DNA of 64,000 nucleotides from Streptomyces sp. NBC_01283. Lineage in GTDB: Bacteria > Actinomycetota > Actinomycetes > Streptomycetales > Streptomycetaceae. Shown in pieces: positions 32,379 through 41,424 of the stretch; within the stretch, counting starts at the first letter, position 1; each line of letters opens with the position of its first letter. The position numbers were made by a program, and so were the translations under genes. The stretch spans positions 4,743,501 to 4,807,500 of the forward strand of contig NZ_CP108430.1 in NCBI RefSeq assembly GCF_041435335.1, read 5' to 3'. A model generated the notes under the pieces. It saw only the letters and a list, made by a program, of their open reading frames with translations, ran no database searches and was not told where the DNA came from.

Positions 32379-33206
32379 GTGACCACCAGCAACAGCACCG
32401 CCGCGGCCGGCTCCCAGCCGGTCGCGGCGGTCGCGGCCGTGACCGCCGTGACCGTCAAGTACGGCTCCACGGTCGCCCTCGACGACGTATCCCTAGAGTT
32501 TCCCTCCGGGGTCACCGGGCTGCTCGGCCCCAACGGGGCGGGGAAGAGCACCCTGTTGTCCCTCCTGAGCACGGCACGCAGACCCAAGTCCGGGTCGGTC
32601 ACCCTCCTCGGCGACGAAGCGCCCGGCCGGGCGCGGGTGCAGCGGATCCGGCAGCGGATCGGGGTGCTCCCGCAGTCCTTCGGGTTCTATCCCCGTTTCA
32701 CCGTCCTGGAGTTCACCGAGTACGCGGCCTGGCTGCGCAAGGTGCCCGCCGCTCAGCGGCGCGAGCGGGCCCGCGACGCGCTGCGCCTCGTACAGATGGA
32801 GAAGCACGCCGACCGCAGGATGGGCGCGCTGTCCGGCGGCATGCTGCGCCGCGTCGGGATCGCCCAGGCCATGGTCAACGAACCGTCCCTGGTTCTCCTC
32901 GACGAACCGACCGTCGGCCTCGACCCGGCCCAGCGCGTCGGATTCCGCGGTCTGATCCAGGAGTTGGGCGAGCGGGCGGCCGTGGTGATGAGCACCCACC
33001 TCGCCGAGGACGTCGCCCACGTGTGCGACCGGGTCGCCGTACTCCTCGAAGGGTCGGTCCGCTTCACGGGGACGGTCGCCGAGCTGTGCGCGCTGCCGGG
33101 CGGGGGCGCGCCGGGCGCGGACGGCGAGAACGGCAAGGAGATCGACGGGGGAGCCGTGGAAGCCGGGTATCTGCATCTGGCGGGGACGGAAGCGGTGGCC
33201 ACCTGA
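32379..33206 (+). CDS. ABC transporter ATP-binding protein
   Basis: This 275-residue ATPase starts at GTG 32379. Walker A is GPNGAGKST, the signature is LSGGMLRR, Walker B is LVLLDEPTVGLD and the switch histidine is in MSTHL. It is of the drug/peptide-export (CcmA-like) type that pairs with separate membrane subunits. The stop overlaps the next start (TGATG), so it is coupled to the permease. The C-terminal tail is Gly/Glu-rich. The transported substrate is unknown; the secreted protein upstream is a candidate link. Confidence 0.92.
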   Translation: MTTSNSTAAAGSQPVAAVAAVTAVTVKYGSTVALDDVSLEFPSGVTGLLGPNGAGKSTLLSLLSTARRPKSGSVTLLGDEAPGRARVQRIRQRIGVLPQSFGFYPRFTVLEFTEYAAWLRKVPAAQRRERARDALRLVQMEKHADRRMGALSGGMLRRVGIAQAMVNEPSLVLLDEPTVGLDPAQRVGFRGLIQELGERAAVVMSTHLAEDVAHVCDRVAVLLEGSVRFTGTVAELCALPGGGAPGADGENGKEIDGGAVEAGYLHLAGTEAVAT

Positions 33207-34507
33207 TGCGCGTGCTGCTGACCGAGATGCGGCGCGGCGAGGCCAAGTGGGCCGCCGCGCTCATGGGCGCGATCGGCGTGTACTACTTCACCGCCGAGAG
33301 CCCGGACGAGAGCGACTGGATCGGCTGGTGGACGCAGACCAGCCTGCAGGTCCAGCTCTACTCGGTGATCGTGATGGGCTCGGTGATGAGCGCCGCTGCC
33401 GCCTGGGGAGCGGGCCGCGCCTTCCGGCACAGGACCAGGGTCTGGGCGGACACCGCGGCCCGGGGCGGCTGGTCGCAGTCGCTGCTCCTGTGGCTCGCGG
33501 TGTGGCTGTGGGCCCTGCTCGCGTACGCCGTCCTGGTGGCCGTCGCGTTCTCGCGGACCGCGGGGGTCAGCGACGTCAGCGAGCCCGCGTGGACGCCGCT
33601 GCTGCTCGGGGCCGGGATGATGGGCCTGGAGATCGCCGTGGGGGTCGCGATCGGTTCGGCGCTGCCGTCCCGCGTGGTCGCGCCCTTCGCCGGGATCTTC
33701 TGGTACGGGCTCTTCGTCTTCGTCGCGTTCGTCCCCGACACCCCGCTGGACAAGCTGTTCCCGGCGATAGACGAGTTCTGGAGCTCGGAGTTCGCGCCCA
33801 ACACGACGCGCATGCTGATCGCCGTCGCCTGGTGCCTGGCCTTCGGCCTGCTCCTGACCGCACTGCCCGCGCTGCGGCGCCGTGCGGCGCTCGCCCCGCG
33901 GCCCCTCGCCCTCGGGGCGCTGGCCGTGGCCGCCGTCGTCGCGGGCGGCACGCTGGTCGCCTTCCGCACGCCGACGCCCGACTCGTACTGGGCGGTGCGC
34001 AAGGCCCAGCCCGCGCGGCAGCTCTGCGCCTCAAGCGGCCGTACGAAGGTGTGCCTCTGGCCGGAGGACCGGCATCTGCTGCCCAAGGCCCGCGCCGCCG
34101 TGCAGACCGTCGACGAGCGGCTCGGCGACCTGAAGGGACTCAACCGCTCCTTCTACGCGAGCGGCCTCGACCGGCCCGCGGGCCGCAGCGCCGAGCTGTC
34201 CCTGATGACTCCCGCGGAGACCGAGGCCGACCTGACCGACGCGCTGTTCGCGGCGGCCCTGCCCCAGCCCAAGTCCCCTGACTGCGCGCCCCACTTGCTC
34301 AAGGAGACCGGCGGCTACCCCGACACGTTCCTCTTCGAAGCCGTCATCCGCGCCCGCGCCGGAGCGCCCAGCGAGTACTACGGCGAGAAGTTCGGCCGCG
34401 TCCTCGGCCGGGTCACCGGCGCCCCGGCCGAGAAGCAGGACGCGTGGATCGAGGCGGCGGCCGAGGACATCCGCGCCTGCCGCCCCGTTCCGGAGCCGCC
34501 GCGGTGA
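33206..34507 (+). CDS. ABC transporter membrane subunit (large)
   Basis: This 433-residue protein has about six to seven hydrophobic segments in the first 285 residues (for example around 15, 45-70, 95-120, 130-155, 165-185, 215-235 and 245-265). A soluble C-terminal domain (about 270-433) has three cysteines (QLCASS, KVCLWP, PDCAPH) and probably lies outside the membrane. It does not match a standard permease signature, but position and coupling to the ATPase make it the membrane partner. It overlaps the next gene by 4 bp (GTGA). Confidence 0.78.
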   Translation: MRVLLTEMRRGEAKWAAALMGAIGVYYFTAESPDESDWIGWWTQTSLQVQLYSVIVMGSVMSAAAAWGAGRAFRHRTRVWADTAARGGWSQSLLLWLAVWLWALLAYAVLVAVAFSRTAGVSDVSEPAWTPLLLGAGMMGLEIAVGVAIGSALPSRVVAPFAGIFWYGLFVFVAFVPDTPLDKLFPAIDEFWSSEFAPNTTRMLIAVAWCLAFGLLLTALPALRRRAALAPRPLALGALAVAAVVAGGTLVAFRTPTPDSYWAVRKAQPARQLCASSGRTKVCLWPEDRHLLPKARAAVQTVDERLGDLKGLNRSFYASGLDRPAGRSAELSLMTPAETEADLTDALFAAALPQPKSPDCAPHLLKETGGYPDTFLFEAVIRARAGAPSEYYGEKFGRVLGRVTGAPAEKQDAWIEAAAEDIRACRPVPEPPR

Positions 34508-35184
34508 GCCCTGTGAAGGGCCGTGCCAGGGGCCGTGTGTGGGGCTTCCAAGCGGCCAGGAATCCCCACGTGGGCGCCGCCATCGCCTTCGTACGCTGCC
34601 GTGGGCTGCCCCGGGCCACCGGTGTCGCGCTGCTTATCGCCCTGGCGGCGACCGCGTTCGCGGGCCAGCGCGTCGCGGTGCCCGAGTTCCGCTATCTCGT
34701 CGACTTCAGCGTGCCGGTCGCCGAGGTCGTGCCGCTGGCCCACGCCGTGGTCCTCGCCACCACGCTGTTCTCGCCGATGGCCGACCTGGAGCAGACCGCG
34801 GCCCAGCCGATGAGCCGTCTGCGGGGCGGCTATCTGCTGGTGCTGCTCGCCCTGGCGCTCGGCCTCAGCGCGCTGCCGCTGCTCTCCGGAGCCACCACGG
34901 AGGTATTCGGCTCGGCGGCCCGCAACGTCGTGGGCTATCTCGGCCTCGGCATGCTCAGCGCCCGCCTCTTCGGCAGCGGGCTCGCCTGGCTGCTGCCGCT
35001 CGGCATGTTCGGCCCCACGCTGCTGCTCGGCGTGGACAGCGACAACACCCCGGAGCCGTGGGCCTGGTCGCTGCACGCGTCGTCCAGCACGTCGGCCGTC
35101 GTCGTGGCCGTCCTGCTTTGGCTGACCGGCGCGGTCGCCGCCGCCACGGGGCGGCCCCGGCAGACGGAGCGGGCCGAGCAGTAG
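34504..35184 (+). CDS. ABC transporter membrane subunit (small)
   Basis: This 226-residue hydrophobic protein starts at GTG 34504, inside the GTGA overlap. After a basic N-terminus it has about five or six membrane segments (around 40-55, 75-95, 110-128, 140-160, 165-180 and 195-215). No recognised domain. The tight overlap indicates it is the third component of the transporter operon, probably the second half of a heterodimeric permease. Confidence 0.75.
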   Translation: MSPVKGRARGRVWGFQAARNPHVGAAIAFVRCRGLPRATGVALLIALAATAFAGQRVAVPEFRYLVDFSVPVAEVVPLAHAVVLATTLFSPMADLEQTAAQPMSRLRGGYLLVLLALALGLSALPLLSGATTEVFGSAARNVVGYLGLGMLSARLFGSGLAWLLPLGMFGPTLLLGVDSDNTPEPWAWSLHASSSTSAVVVAVLLWLTGAVAAATGRPRQTERAEQ

Positions 35185-35228
35185 GCGGACCGGCGGCCGG
35201 GGTGGGGTGGCTGCGCGAGACTGGTCCC

Positions 35229-36140
35229 ATGGAGTGGCGTAGTGCGGGGCTGAGCTGGGCGGACAGTGAACGGCCGGTGCTCGTGTGGGAGCGGGGGGAC
35301 GTCAGTCCGCTGGTCGTGGGGCGGCGCGTGGGGTTCCGGGCCGTCGGCCGGCGGGAGTGCGTGGGGGCGCGGGGGAACCCCTGTCCGGTCGGCGCCGCCG
35401 TGCCGGGGCGGGCGACGCAGGCCCGGTGTGCGGAGTGCGCGCGGCTCGACCGGGCGCACTCGGTGGCCGCCGACACCATCGCCGACGATCCGCGGACCTA
35501 CCGCGTCTACCTCGCGTGGTTCGGCATCGGGATGGTGAAGGTCGGGATCACCCGCGAGGAGCGCGGCCCGGCCCGGCTCCTCGAACAGGGGGCGGTGGCC
35601 TTCGTCTGGCTGGGCCGTGGACCCTTGATGGCCGCGCGGCGGGCCGAGGAGCTGCTGCGGGTCGCACTCGGGGTGCCGGACCGGATCTCGTACGCCAGGA
35701 AGCGGGCCGTGCGGGCCGCCCTGCCGGGCGCGGACGAGCGGCGGCATGAGCTGGAGCGGATGCATGGCTTCGCCCTCGCGTTGGAGGGGTGGCCGGAATC
35801 GCTGGAGCGGGTCGCGCCGGGGGAGCACGGTGTGGGGGACCACGGAGCCTTGGACCACGGAGCCGTGGACCACGGTGTCGTGGACCACGGTGAGGTCTTC
35901 GGGGTGGAGCGGCTCGCGGGTGTCGGCGGGTTCGCCGTGACCGAGCTCGTCGAAGGCGGGGAGGTGCTGGGGGATCTCGTCGCCGTGGCCGGACCCGACG
36001 TCTGCCTCGACGACGGCGGGCGCCTGATCGTCCTGGACAGCCGGCTGCTGCGGGGCTGGCGGCTCGAAGGGGCGCGGGAAGCGGCGCGTACGACCGTTCC
36101 TGTGCGGGAGGTGCCAGTTGTTCAGGGCGGGCTCTTCTGA
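35229..36140 (+). CDS. DUF2797 domain protein
   Basis: This 303-residue protein starts at ATG 35229. The N-terminal half has four cysteines (ECVGARG, NPCPVG, RCAECAR) typical of a metal site, then YRVYLAWFGIGMVKVGIT, which resembles the core of GIY-YIG-like folds and is characteristic of DUF2797. Function is not known. Residues about 195-220 contain a DHG repeat (GDHG, LDHG, VDHG, VDHG) encoded by 15-bp tandem units. It is read in the same direction as the ABC operon, 44 bp further on. Confidence 0.8.
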   Translation: MEWRSAGLSWADSERPVLVWERGDVSPLVVGRRVGFRAVGRRECVGARGNPCPVGAAVPGRATQARCAECARLDRAHSVAADTIADDPRTYRVYLAWFGIGMVKVGITREERGPARLLEQGAVAFVWLGRGPLMAARRAEELLRVALGVPDRISYARKRAVRAALPGADERRHELERMHGFALALEGWPESLERVAPGEHGVGDHGALDHGAVDHGVVDHGEVFGVERLAGVGGFAVTELVEGGEVLGDLVAVAGPDVCLDDGGRLIVLDSRLLRGWRLEGAREAARTTVPVREVPVVQGGLF

Positions 36141-36281
36141 AATCCGGCCCGCGGGCTCCGAGACGCCTCGTGGCGCCTCGTGGCGCCGAAGCTGACCGGA
36201 GGGTCAAGACTGGCTGCCCGTACGGCAATGAAGGCGGGGAGAAGGTGGACAGGCGGGCGGGGCACGACTGAGTCTGAGGAC

Positions 36282-36698
36282 ATGAGTGATCAGCCCGTCA
36301 CACCTGTCCCCCCGTTCGAACCTCCTTACTACGCCGTCGTGTTCACCTCACTGAGGACCGAGGCCGAAGTCGAAGCCGAAGCCGAAGCCGGAGACGAAGG
36401 CGAAGCCCAAGCCCAAGACGCCGACGGCTACGACGCGACCGGAGCCCGTATGGACGAGCTCGTCGCCTCCGTGCCCGGCTTCCTGGGGATGGACTCCGCG
36501 CGGACGCCCGGCGGTCTCGGCATCACCGTCGGGTACTTCCGGGACGAGGACGCGATCGAGCAGTGGCGCGGCAACGCCGAGCACCGCACGGCCCAGAAGC
36601 GCGGGCGCGGCGAGTGGTACGAGAAGTACGTCGTCCATGTGGCCAAGGTGGAGCGGAGCCACGGCTTCGAGCGGAGGGACGACCATGTGCGGGGGTGA
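36282..36698 (+). CDS. Antibiotic biosynthesis monooxygenase (ABM)-family protein
   Basis: This 138-residue protein starts at ATG 36282, with TGAGGA upstream. It shows the dimeric alpha-beta barrel pattern: YYAVVFTS as first strand, VASVPGFLGMDSAR, then GITVGYFRDEDAIEQWR and a C-terminal YEKYVVHVAKVE strand. Family members are small heme- or cofactor-free monooxygenases. An acidic EAEAEAEAG-type insert (about 25-45) is unusual. It overlaps the amidohydrolase gene by 14 bp, so the two are probably co-expressed. Confidence 0.85.
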   Translation: MSDQPVTPVPPFEPPYYAVVFTSLRTEAEVEAEAEAGDEGEAQAQDADGYDATGARMDELVASVPGFLGMDSARTPGGLGITVGYFRDEDAIEQWRGNAEHRTAQKRGRGEWYEKYVVHVAKVERSHGFERRDDHVRG

Positions 36699-37614
36699 CG
36701 CCGAGGCGGCCGGAGGCGGTGTCGGGGAAGGCGAGGCCAGGGCCGTCCGCGACTTCTGGGAGCGGCTCGGGCTGCCCGGACTCATCGACGTGCACACGCA
36801 CTTCATGCCCGAGCGCGTCCTCGCCAAGGTGTGGGACTACTTCGACTCCGCCGGACCGCTGACCGGCGTGAAGTGGCCCATCGCCTACCGGCACGAGGAG
36901 GAGCAACGGCTCGCGCTGCTGCGGGGGTTCGGCGTCCTCGCCTTCACCTCGATGATCTATCCGCACAAGCCGGGCATGGCGGAGTGGCTCAACGGCTGGG
37001 CCGTCGACTTCGCCCGCCGGACGGACGGCTGCCTGCACACGGCGACCTTCTTTCCCGAGCCGGGAGTCGAGGCGTATGTGCGCGACGCCGTCGATGCCGG
37101 GGCCCGGATCTTCAAGTCCCATGTCCAGGTGGGTGGTTACGACCCGAACGACCCCGCGCTCACGGCCGTCTGGGGGCTTCTCGCCGAGGCCGGCATCCCG
37201 ATCGTGGTGCACTGCGGGTCCGGGCCAGCGCCGGGCAAGCACACCGGGCCCGAGCCCATCGGGCGGCTGCTCGCGCGCCACCCCCGGCTGCGGCTCGTCG
37301 TGGCGCACATGGGGATGCCGGAGTACGCCGACTTCCTCGACATCGCCGAGCGGTACGGCGAGGTCAGGCTGGACACGACCCTGATGTTCACCGACTTCTC
37401 CGAGGGGCTCGCGCCGTTCCCGCGCGCCGAGCTGCCGCGGCTCGCCGATCTGGGGGGCCGGATCCTGCTGGGGTCGGACTTCCCCAACATCCCGTACGCG
37501 TACGTCCATCAGCTGCACGCCCTGGAGCGGCTCGGTCTGGGGGACGACTGGCTGCGCGCGGTCTGCCACGGGAACGCGGCCGGGCTCTTCGGGCTGCCGG
37601 CCGGCCGCCTTTAG
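36685..37614 (+). CDS. Amidohydrolase-2 family metal-dependent hydrolase/decarboxylase
   Basis: This 309-residue TIM-barrel protein starts at ATG 36685, inside the end of the ABM gene. The metal site is visible: H37 and H39 in DVHTHF, H176 in VVHCG, H208 in VAHMG and D265 in LGSDFPN. This pattern fits the amidohydrolase-2 group, which includes decarboxylases such as ACMSD. The substrate cannot be assigned. The pairing with an ABM-type protein suggests a small oxidative/hydrolytic module. Confidence 0.88.
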   Translation: MCGGDAEAAGGGVGEGEARAVRDFWERLGLPGLIDVHTHFMPERVLAKVWDYFDSAGPLTGVKWPIAYRHEEEQRLALLRGFGVLAFTSMIYPHKPGMAEWLNGWAVDFARRTDGCLHTATFFPEPGVEAYVRDAVDAGARIFKSHVQVGGYDPNDPALTAVWGLLAEAGIPIVVHCGSGPAPGKHTGPEPIGRLLARHPRLRLVVAHMGMPEYADFLDIAERYGEVRLDTTLMFTDFSEGLAPFPRAELPRLADLGGRILLGSDFPNIPYAYVHQLHALERLGLGDDWLRAVCHGNAAGLFGLPAGRL

Positions 37615-37724
37615 CCCACTCGACGGCTGGACGCCTGGACGGCCAGCGACCCGGACGGTGTTTCTCAGGGAATTCACAGGTTCCGGCAAGAGCCCTCTCA
37701 GGGCCGCGGAGCACGCTGTCCGTC

Positions 37725-38482
<758 letters not shown>

Positions 38483-38486
<4 letters not shown>

Positions 38487-40075
38487 AGCGGAGACGGCAG
38501 CCGCGGTCGCTGCGGACGCGGCTCGTCGTCTCGGCGGTGGCGCTGATCGCCGTCGTCTGCGCGGTGATCGGCACGGTGACGACCATCGCGCTGAGCTCGC
38601 ACCTGTACCAACAGCTGGACGGCACGCTCGGCGCGGTGGCGATGCGGGCGAAAGGGGGGCCGCTGCCCAAGCCGGGTGAGGACGTCCCCGGCGGCATCGC
38701 CGATGATGCGGGCGACCCGCTGCGGTTCGTCTCCAAGGGGCCGCAGGAGGTCGGCACCATCGGGGCCGTCGTCGAGGACGACGGCTCGGTCGGACAGGCC
38801 CTGGTCAGCAACGAGCCCGAAAGCGGGACCTTCGAGCCGAAGACCGACCGGCTCGACGCGGCGCAGTCCGCCTCGCTCGCCTCCGTGCCGCGTGACGGGC
38901 ACCCGCACAACGTCGACATCCCCGGCCGCGGCGAGTACCGCGTGGAGTACGCGACAGGGCCCCACGGCGACTTCCTCGTCGGCATCCCCACGGCCAAGGT
39001 GCGGAACACCCTCAGTACGTTGATCATCGTCGAGGTCAGCGTCACCGCCGCGGGCCTGGTCGCCGCCTCGCTCGCCGGTGCGGCCATGGTCGGCGTCGCG
39101 CTGCGCCCGCTGCGCCGGGTGGCGGCGACCGCGACCCGGGTCTCCGAACTCCCGCTGCACAGCGGCGAGGTGACGCTGTACGAACGAGTCCCCGACACGG
39201 CGCCGAACACGGAGGTCGGGCAGGTGGGCGCCGCGCTCAACCGGATGCTCGACCATGTGCACTCCGCGCTGCACGCGCGCCAGGAGAGCGAGACGCGGGT
39301 ACGCCAGTTCGTCGCGGACGCCAGCCATGAGCTGCGTACGCCACTGGCGTCGATCCGCGGCTATGCCGAACTGACCCGCCGGGGGCGGGAGTCGACCGGC
39401 CCTGATACGCGCCATGCCCTCGGCCGGATCGAGTCCGAGGCACAGCGGATGACCGGGCTCGTGGAGGACCTGCTGCTGCTCGCCCGTCTGGACGAGGGGC
39501 GCGACAGCCCCCGCGCCGGAGCCGGACTGCCGCTCTCGTATCGGAGCACTGATCTCTCACCGCTGGTCGTGGACACCGTGAGCGACGCGCGGGCCGCAGG
39601 ACCGGAGCACCACTGGGCCCTGGAACTGCCGGACGAGCCCGCGCTCGTCAGCGCCGACGCGCCCCGCCTCCAGCAGGTCGTCGTCAACCTCCTCGCCAAC
39701 GCGCGTACGCACACACCACCGGGCACGAAGGTCACCGCCCGCGTGCGGCTGGACGGTACCGGCGTCTGCCTGGAGGTCGAGGACAACGGCCCCGGCATCG
39801 CCCCCGCCCTCCTCCCCCACGTCTTCGAGCGCTTCGCCCGTGGCGACGCGTCGCGCTCCCGCAACGCCGGGTCCACGGGGCTCGGACTCGCCCTCGTACA
39901 GGCCATCGTCGCGGCGCACGGCGGCGGTGTGACGGTGGACAGCGTGCCGGGCCGGACCGTGTTCACCGTGACACTGCCCGCCGTGTCCCACGATGTGCCG
40001 GGCCAGGTCAGCGGCGCCGGAAGCGATGTCGTGAACGGCTCACAGGCGGGCCACAGGCTCACCACACAGCCCTGA
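38483..40075 (+). CDS. Membrane sensor histidine kinase
   Basis: This is a 530-residue kinase. Membrane helix 1 (about 14-37), an extracytoplasmic sensor (38-172), helix 2 (about 175-205), HAMP (about 206-262), HisKA with H in FVADASHELRTPL (about 283), and HATPase_c with N-box VVVNLLANA, G1 EDNGPGI and G2 STGLGLALV. All catalytic boxes are intact, in contrast to the pseudo-kinase at 23618. It is the partner of the overlapping OmpR-type regulator. The signal is unknown. Confidence 0.95.
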
Positions 40076-40101
40076 CAGACCATTTGGCGAATGTCGGCGT
40101 C

Positions 40102-41424
40102 ATGCAAACCGACTCTTTCCCGGGCGGCGCTTGCTCGGTCCCTCTGCCGGCGCGGGCCCACCTCCCCGCCGGACGGCGCGATGTGCCCGTCCTGGACATC
40201 GTGATCCCCGTCTACAACGAGGAGAAGGACCTTCAGCCGTGTGTGCGGCGCCTGCACGACCATCTCGTACGCACCTTCCCCTATCCCTTCCGCATCACCA
40301 TCGCGGACAACGCGTCCACGGACCGCACCCCCGAGGTGGCGGCGCAGCTCGCCGTGGCGAGCGAAGAGGTCCGCTACACGCGCCTTGAGCAGAAGGGGCG
40401 CGGGCGGGCCCTGCGCGCCGTGTGGTCCGCCTCGGACGCCCCGGTCCTCGCCTATATGGACGTGGACCTGTCCACCGACCTCAACGCGCTGCTCCCGCTG
40501 GTGGCGCCGCTGATCTCCGGTCACTCGGACCTGGCGATCGGCTCCCGGCTCTCCCGCAGCTCGCGGGTGGTGCGCGGCCCCAAGCGGGAGTTCATCTCGC
40601 GCGGCTACAACCTCATCCTGCGCGGCTCCCTCCAGGCCCGCTTCTCCGACGCCCAGTGCGGGTTCAAGGCGATCAGGGGTGACGTGGCGGGGGTGCTGCT
40701 CCCGCTGGTCGAGGACACGGGGTGGTTCTTCGACACCGAGATGCTGGTGCTGGCGGAGCGCGCGGGCCTGCGCATCCACGAGGTGCCGGTCGACTGGGTC
40801 GACGACCCCGACTCCACGGTCCACCTGGTCAGGACGGCCACGGACGACCTCAAGGGGGTATGGCGGGTCGGGCGCGCCCTCGCGGTCGGCGCGCTCCCGC
40901 TCGACCGCCTCGCGCGCCCCTTCGGGGACGACCCGCGCGACCGGCAGCTGACCGGCGTACCGGGCGGCCTCGCCCGCCAGCTGGTCGGCTTCTGCGTGGT
41001 CGGCGCGCTCTCCACGCTCTTCTACCTGCTGCTGTACTCCGGCTTCCGTACGTTCGCGGGCTCGCAGGTGGCCAACGCGCTCGCCCTGCTCGTCTCGGCG
41101 GTGGCCAACACGGCCGCCAACCGGCGCCTGACCTTCGGGGTGCGCGGCCGGGACCGCGCGATGCGCCACCAGGCACAGGGCCTCGTGGTGTTCGGCATCG
41201 GCCTCGCCCTGACCAGCGGCTCACTGGCCGCGCTCGGTGCCGCCTCGGGCGACCCGGCGCACTCCACGGAACTCGCCGTCCTGATAGCCGCCAACCTCGC
41301 GGCGACGGTGCTGCGGTTCCTGTTGCTTCGGGCCTGGGTCTTTGCGGAGGGGCGGTACGCCGCGGCGGCGCCCGAAGCCTCGCACGAGCTCACCTACGCA
41401 CACGATCCGAGGGACGCACGATGA
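40102..41424 (+). CDS. Bifunctional GT2 glycosyltransferase / GtrA-like membrane protein
   Basis: This 440-residue protein starts at ATG 40102 (a TTG six codons earlier is possible). The GT2 domain (about 30-270) has LDIVIPVYNEE, the DxD-like YMDVDLSTD and FFDTEML, as in polyprenyl-phosphate mannosyl/glucosyl transferases. A GtrA-like four-helix membrane domain (about 295-425) follows. Such proteins make polyprenyl-phosphate sugars and flip or present them outside. The gene overlaps the GT39 gene by 4 bp, so donor synthesis and transfer are coupled. Confidence 0.9.
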   Translation: MQTDSFPGGACSVPLPARAHLPAGRRDVPVLDIVIPVYNEEKDLQPCVRRLHDHLVRTFPYPFRITIADNASTDRTPEVAAQLAVASEEVRYTRLEQKGRGRALRAVWSASDAPVLAYMDVDLSTDLNALLPLVAPLISGHSDLAIGSRLSRSSRVVRGPKREFISRGYNLILRGSLQARFSDAQCGFKAIRGDVAGVLLPLVEDTGWFFDTEMLVLAERAGLRIHEVPVDWVDDPDSTVHLVRTATDDLKGVWRVGRALAVGALPLDRLARPFGDDPRDRQLTGVPGGLARQLVGFCVVGALSTLFYLLLYSGFRTFAGSQVANALALLVSAVANTAANRRLTFGVRGRDRAMRHQAQGLVVFGIGLALTSGSLAALGAASGDPAHSTELAVLIAANLAATVLRFLLLRAWVFAEGRYAAAAPEASHELTYAHDPRDAR

